Shown: positions 6,383 to 8,488 of the stretch, in pieces
Layout of the letters: the number at the start of each line of letters is the position of its first letter
Position numbering within the stretch: the first letter of the stretch is position 1
Assembly (NCBI GenBank): GCA_049296695.1
Contig: JBAQSX010000011.1
Location: 1 to 8,488, forward strand
Source of the DNA: UBA10906 sp049296695
GTDB lineage: Bacteria > Pseudomonadota > Gammaproteobacteria > Methylococcales > Methylomonadaceae
DNA length: 8,488 nucleotides
Direction of reading: 5' to 3'
Notes under the pieces: generated by a model
Database searches by the model: none
What the model was told of the DNA's origin: nothing
The model's input: only the letters and a program-made list of their open reading frames with translations
Translations under genes and position numbers: made by a program

Positions 6383-6403
6383 TTTGCCTATTAATAGGGC
6401 AAA
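6383..6403. repeat. TTTGCC/GGCAAA hairpin after the triple-GAF gene
   Basis: TTTGCC (6383-6388) and GGCAAA (6398-6403) can pair, with the inner palindrome CCTATTAATAGG (6387-6398) as an alternative core and a one-base offset between the two foldings. No U-tract follows. It resembles the GGGCAA-type hairpins at 3004-3020 and 6648-6667. Confidence 0.4.
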
Positions 6404-6544
6404 CACCCTGTAGGTTTTCAAGCTGTTTTATAAAGCATAAGCACTTGTCTTTGCTGGTTAATTTAGTATTTGATTATATATGGCATAAGTTCTGCTATAT
6501 TGATTTTAAGTTTGTTTATTCAAGCCTCATGTTTTTGTTTTCTT

Positions 6545-6550
6545 TATAAT
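6545..6550 (+). promoter_or_regulatory. TATAAT -10-like element before the narK leader terminator
   Basis: A perfect TATAAT lies 11 nt before the terminator stem. I see no matching -35 at 16-18 nt spacing and no TGn extension. If active, it would start RNA near 6556 and produce a leader that runs straight into the terminator. A weaker pair, TTGCTG (6451-6456) with TTATAT (6474-6479) at 17-nt spacing, is an alternative. Confidence 0.25.
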
Positions 6551-6561
6551 CGCACAGTGAC

Positions 6562-6615
6562 AAAGGTGTCCGCGAAATGAATATTTTTATTCATTTCTCA
6601 GACACCTTTTTTTTT
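6562..6615 (+). terminator. Strong intrinsic terminator in the narK upstream region
   Basis: AAAGGTGTC (6562-6570) pairs with GACACCTTT (6601-6609). An internal 3x3 mismatch region follows, and then GAAATGAATA (6574-6583) pairs with TATTCATTTC (6588-6597) around a TTTT loop. The stem ends in a nine-base T-run (6607-6615). It lies 208 nt after the triple-GAF stop and 199 nt before narK. It could end an operon at a distance or serve as a regulated attenuator for narK. The distance from the upstream gene and the ANTAR context favour the second reading. Confidence 0.85.
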
Positions 6616-6647
6616 GCGCAATGATTTAACTGAAGATTGTTATTAAA

Positions 6648-6667
6648 GGGCAAAAAATATTTTGCCC
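6648..6667. repeat. GGGCAAAA/TTTTGCCC hairpin upstream of narK
   Basis: A perfect 8-bp stem (6648-6655 with 6660-6667) encloses an AATA loop. It is followed at once by the dispersed repeat at 6668-6706. The bases after the stem are not a U-tract. It looks like a member of a dispersed intergenic hairpin family. Confidence 0.6.
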
Positions 6668-6706
6668 CTACATTTTTATTACCCGTGCGTAATTTCAGTT
6701 ATTTAA
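6668..6706. repeat. Intergenic repeat shared with the sulfotransferase upstream region, copy 2
   Basis: This matches 3065-3103 at 32 of 39 positions with no gap; the longest identical block is TGCGTAATTTCA. It sits between the leader terminator and the narK start. Confidence 0.5.
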
Positions 6707-6738
6707 TCATCATCTAATAAATTTATCATTGCTCCCTT

Positions 6739-6762
6739 TGTGCAAGGACGCACAGTTTTTTT
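6739..6762 (+). promoter_or_regulatory. Short hairpin with ANTAR-like hexaloop and T-run, upstream of narK
   Basis: TGTGC (6739-6743) pairs with GCACA (6750-6754), plus one possible G-U pair, around the six-base loop AAGGAC. A T-run follows at 6756-6762. The loop has A at position 1 and G at position 4, the bases conserved in ANTAR target hairpins. The stem is short, so it might be a weak terminator, an ANTAR site or chance. CCTT/AAGG pairing at 6735-6747 competes with it. Confidence 0.35.
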
Positions 6763-6802
6763 AAAGCTTAATTCAAAATAATTACACTAAATAATAATTT
6801 TT

Positions 6803-6806
6803 AGGA
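6803..6806 (+). promoter_or_regulatory. narK ribosome binding site
   Basis: AGGA ends 8 nt before ATG 6815, a normal spacing, and supports this as the narK start. Confidence 0.6.
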
Positions 6807-6814
6807 CAGCTCTC

Positions 6815-8296
6815 ATGTCATCACTTAGCTTTAATTTATTTTCTTTTACAGGAAAAATGAAAGTCCTCCATTTAACGTGGCTGGCATTTTTTATTACCTT
6901 TGTCGTTTGGTTTAGTCACGCGCCTTTAATGATGCTAATTGCCCAAAGCCTAGGTATGGATAAAGCCCAAATTAAAACTATTTTAATATTAAATGTGGCT
7001 CTGACTATTCCTGCCCGAATTATTATTGGTATGCTAGTCGATAAATTCGGCCCTAAACGTACTTATTCAGCTTTATTAGCCTTAGGCAGTTTGCCTTGTT
7101 TTATGTTTGCTTTTGCAAGTAGTTTTGAACAATTAGCCTTAGCGCGATTTTTATCAGGTTTTATTGGCGCGGGCTTTGTGATTGGTATTCGCATGGTGGG
7201 CGAGTGGTTTCCTGCCAAACAAGTCGGTATGGCAGAGGGTATTTATGGCGGTTGGGGTAATTTTGGTTCAGCCGCCGCCGCTGGGGTATTACCCGCTTTA
7301 GCCCTAGTATTGGGTGGCGCGGATGGTTGGCGTTATGCTATTGCCATGACAGGGGCAGTCTCGTTGATTTATTCGGTTATTTATTTTTTAAATGTTTCTG
7401 ATACCCCCAAAGGTTCAACTTATTTTAAACCTAAAAAATCAGGTGCGATGGAAGTCACCAGTAAAACTGATATGTGGTTTTATATTTTCATGACCTTGCC
7501 TTTATATGCCACTTTAAGTTTATTAACATGGAAACTGTCTTCATCGGCGGGTACAAACTTATTAACTATGCAAGCGGCAATTATTATTTATAGTTGTATT
7601 TGGCTGTTATATTTTTATAATGTTTATAAAATCATTCATATTAATAGCCCGCATTTAAAACAAACCATAGAAGCGATTCATCGTTATAAATTCAAACAAG
7701 TCGCCATTTTAGACCTTGCTTATTTTATAACCTTTGGCTCAGAATTAGCCGTAGTATCAATGTTACCTTTATTTTTCTTTGAAGTATTTCATGAATCACA
7801 AGGCATTACGATGGTACAAGCGGGATTATTAGGCGGTAGCTTTGCTTTTATTAACTTAATTGCACGCCCTATGGGTGGCTGGTTAAGTGATAAATTCGGA
7901 CGTAAATTATCGTTAAGCGTCTTTGTATTAGGTTTGGCTTTGGGTTATTTTGGCATGTCACAAATTAATGCCAATTGGTCGATTATATTGGCGGTATTAT
8001 TAACCATGAGTTGTTCTTTTTTCGTATCAGCGGGTTGTGGAGCAGTTTATGCCATTGTGCCATTAATTAAACGCCGTATGACAGGACAAATTGCAGGTAT
8101 GGTCGGAGCGTATGGTAATGTCGGTGGGGTTTTATTTTTAACTATATTATCCTTTGTGAATCCAGAATCCTTTTTTATTATTATTTCTGCTGTAGCATTA
8201 GTCGTATTATTAGCAGTACAATTGATTGATGAACCTAAAGGACATATTGCCGAAGTACAAGAAGACGGTAGTGTTGAAATGATTGAATTAGGTTAA
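6815..8296 (+). CDS. narK: NarK-family nitrate/nitrite transporter (MFS)
   Basis: This inner-membrane major facilitator moves nitrate and/or nitrite. The protein has 493 residues. The two nitrate-porter signatures are clear: one around 117-152, including FIGAGFVIGIRMVGEWFPA (116-134) and GIYGGWGNFGSAAAAG, and one around 406-438, including SAGCGAVYAIVPLIKRR and GQIAGMVGAYGNVGG. Arg68 (IPARIIIGMLVDKFGPKR) and Arg351 (NLIARPMGGWLSDKFGRK) match the two substrate-binding arginines of NarK and sit in the paired MFS loop motifs. Between the sixth and seventh core helices, residues 193-290 carry two extra hydrophobic stretches (about 219-238 and 252-272), so the protein may have 14 rather than 12 helices. 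Direction of transport and nitrate versus nitrite preference cannot be read from sequence. It follows a long structured leader and lies downstream of the ANTAR/GAF pair. Confidence 0.95.
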   Translation: MSSLSFNLFSFTGKMKVLHLTWLAFFITFVVWFSHAPLMMLIAQSLGMDKAQIKTILILNVALTIPARIIIGMLVDKFGPKRTYSALLALGSLPCFMFAFASSFEQLALARFLSGFIGAGFVIGIRMVGEWFPAKQVGMAEGIYGGWGNFGSAAAAGVLPALALVLGGADGWRYAIAMTGAVSLIYSVIYFLNVSDTPKGSTYFKPKKSGAMEVTSKTDMWFYIFMTLPLYATLSLLTWKLSSSAGTNLLTMQAAIIIYSCIWLLYFYNVYKIIHINSPHLKQTIEAIHRYKFKQVAILDLAYFITFGSELAVVSMLPLFFFEVFHESQGITMVQAGLLGGSFAFINLIARPMGGWLSDKFGRKLSLSVFVLGLALGYFGMSQINANWSIILAVLLTMSCSFFVSAGCGAVYAIVPLIKRRMTGQIAGMVGAYGNVGGVLFLTILSFVNPESFFIIISAVALVVLLAVQLIDEPKGHIAEVQEDGSVEMIELG

Positions 8297-8342
8297 AAGG
8301 ATTGATTAGTCATTTATAATGCTTTCATATAAAAATAACATA

Positions 8343-8367
8343 ACGACTGCCAGTCCTTTAAAGGACT
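8343..8367. repeat. GACTGNCAGTC palindromic repeat, copy 3 (right arm decayed)
   Basis: The left arm ACGACTGCCAGTCC (8343-8356) is identical to copy 1. The right arm keeps only GGACT and then diverges, leaving a 16-nt core palindrome (8352-8367). It lies 46 nt after the narK stop. Confidence 0.75.
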
Positions 8368-8396
8368 TGTATGATAAAGCAAGTAACGAAAACCAG

Positions 8397-8429
8397 TTTT
8401 TTTGTTAAGATGGATACTTAACAAAAAAA
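8397..8429. repeat. 13-bp inverted repeat with T-run outside left and A-run outside right
   Basis: TTTTTTTGTTAAG (8397-8409) pairs perfectly with CTTAACAAAAAAA (8417-8429) around a 7-nt loop. On both strands the T-run is on the 5' side and the A-run on the 3' side, the reverse of an intrinsic terminator. The remaining bases 8430-8488 show no recognisable gene; the window ends there. Confidence 0.6.
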
Positions 8430-8488
8430 ATAGGGAAGGTAGACCGATAGGACTATGGTTTATTCAATAAAACCGTCTGCCAGCAAAT

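Larger units (their letters stand above)
6354..6814 (+). other. Gene-free leader region upstream of narK
   Basis: These 461 nt hold no credible protein gene; the only ATG-initiated frames are very short, such as a 15-codon frame at 6578 that runs through the terminator. In order it contains a bulged hairpin with TTTGCC/GGCAAA arms (6383-6403), a weak wobble-containing hairpin near 6478-6500, a perfect TATAAT at 6545-6550 without a good -35, a strong terminator (6562-6615), a GGGCAAAA/TTTTGCCC hairpin (6648-6667), a dispersed repeat (6668-6706), a short hairpin with a T-run (6739-6762) and the narK ribosome binding site. I searched for an FNR/NNR-type TTGAT-N4-ATCAA box and saw none. A long, structured leader with an internal terminator would fit antitermination control of narK. 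Confidence 0.6.

Noticed and set aside
6578..6625. 15-codon frame across the leader terminator
   Set aside because: It is created by the terminator arms and T-run, has no ribosome binding site and encodes mostly Phe/Ile from the hairpin sequence.
1390..8367. CRISPR array made of the GACTGNCAGTC repeats
   Set aside because: The copies are kilobases apart with genes between them, with no regular spacers and no cas genes.
8397..8429. Intrinsic terminator for narK
   Set aside because: The T-run precedes and the A-run follows the stem on both strands, the opposite of terminator polarity.

Overview
The window looks like chromosomal DNA from an AT-rich gammaproteobacterium. The gene order ribH-nusB-thiL-pgpA is the classic gammaproteobacterial riboflavin/thiamine/phospholipid block. 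The AT-rich codon use, the many intergenic hairpin repeats, a polyphosphate kinase and a nitrate transporter would suit a Beggiatoa-like sulfur oxidiser of the Thiotrichales. That placement is inferred from overall character, not from a diagnostic marker gene. All genes lie on the + strand.

Layout. Bases 2-271 hold the 3' end of an unrecognised gene, closed by a 23-bp perfect-stem terminator. Bases 348-2928 hold ribH, nusB (4-nt overlap with ribH), thiL and pgpA (17-nt overlap with thiL). The nusB-thiL junction is broken by a ~210-bp MITE-like unit (1274-1483) with 30-nt imperfect terminal inverted repeats and two internal palindromes. Its right end creates a spurious upstream GTG start for thiL; the true start is most likely ATG 1506. 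Bases 3196-4754 hold a Stf0-type sulfotransferase and a PPK2 polyphosphate kinase separated by 2 nt. Bases 4859-6353 hold an ANTAR-domain regulator with a degenerate receiver domain (NasT-like) and, 4 nt later, a protein made of three tandem GAF-like domains. A 461-nt gene-free leader region (6354-6814) follows, with a strong intrinsic terminator, and then a NarK-family nitrate/nitrite transporter (6815-8296). The last 190 nt contain repeats only.

The most interesting part is 4859-8296. ANTAR proteins such as NasT and NasR release transcription terminators in the leaders of nitrate genes. Here an ANTAR protein without a visible NasS partner or fused NIT sensor sits against a stand-alone triple-GAF protein. 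The adjacent nitrate transporter carries a terminator-bearing leader. I infer that the triple-GAF protein is the sensor partner, perhaps for nitrate, and that the narK leader is a target. The leader has two hairpins whose six-base loops have A at position 1 and G at position 4, as ANTAR targets require. One overlaps the 5' arm of the terminator, but its stem is only 3 bp, so this remains a hypothesis.

Three copies of a 33-nt palindrome built on GACTGNCAGTC lie downstream of nusB, ppk2 and narK. A second intergenic repeat of about 39 nt occurs upstream of both the sulfotransferase gene and narK.
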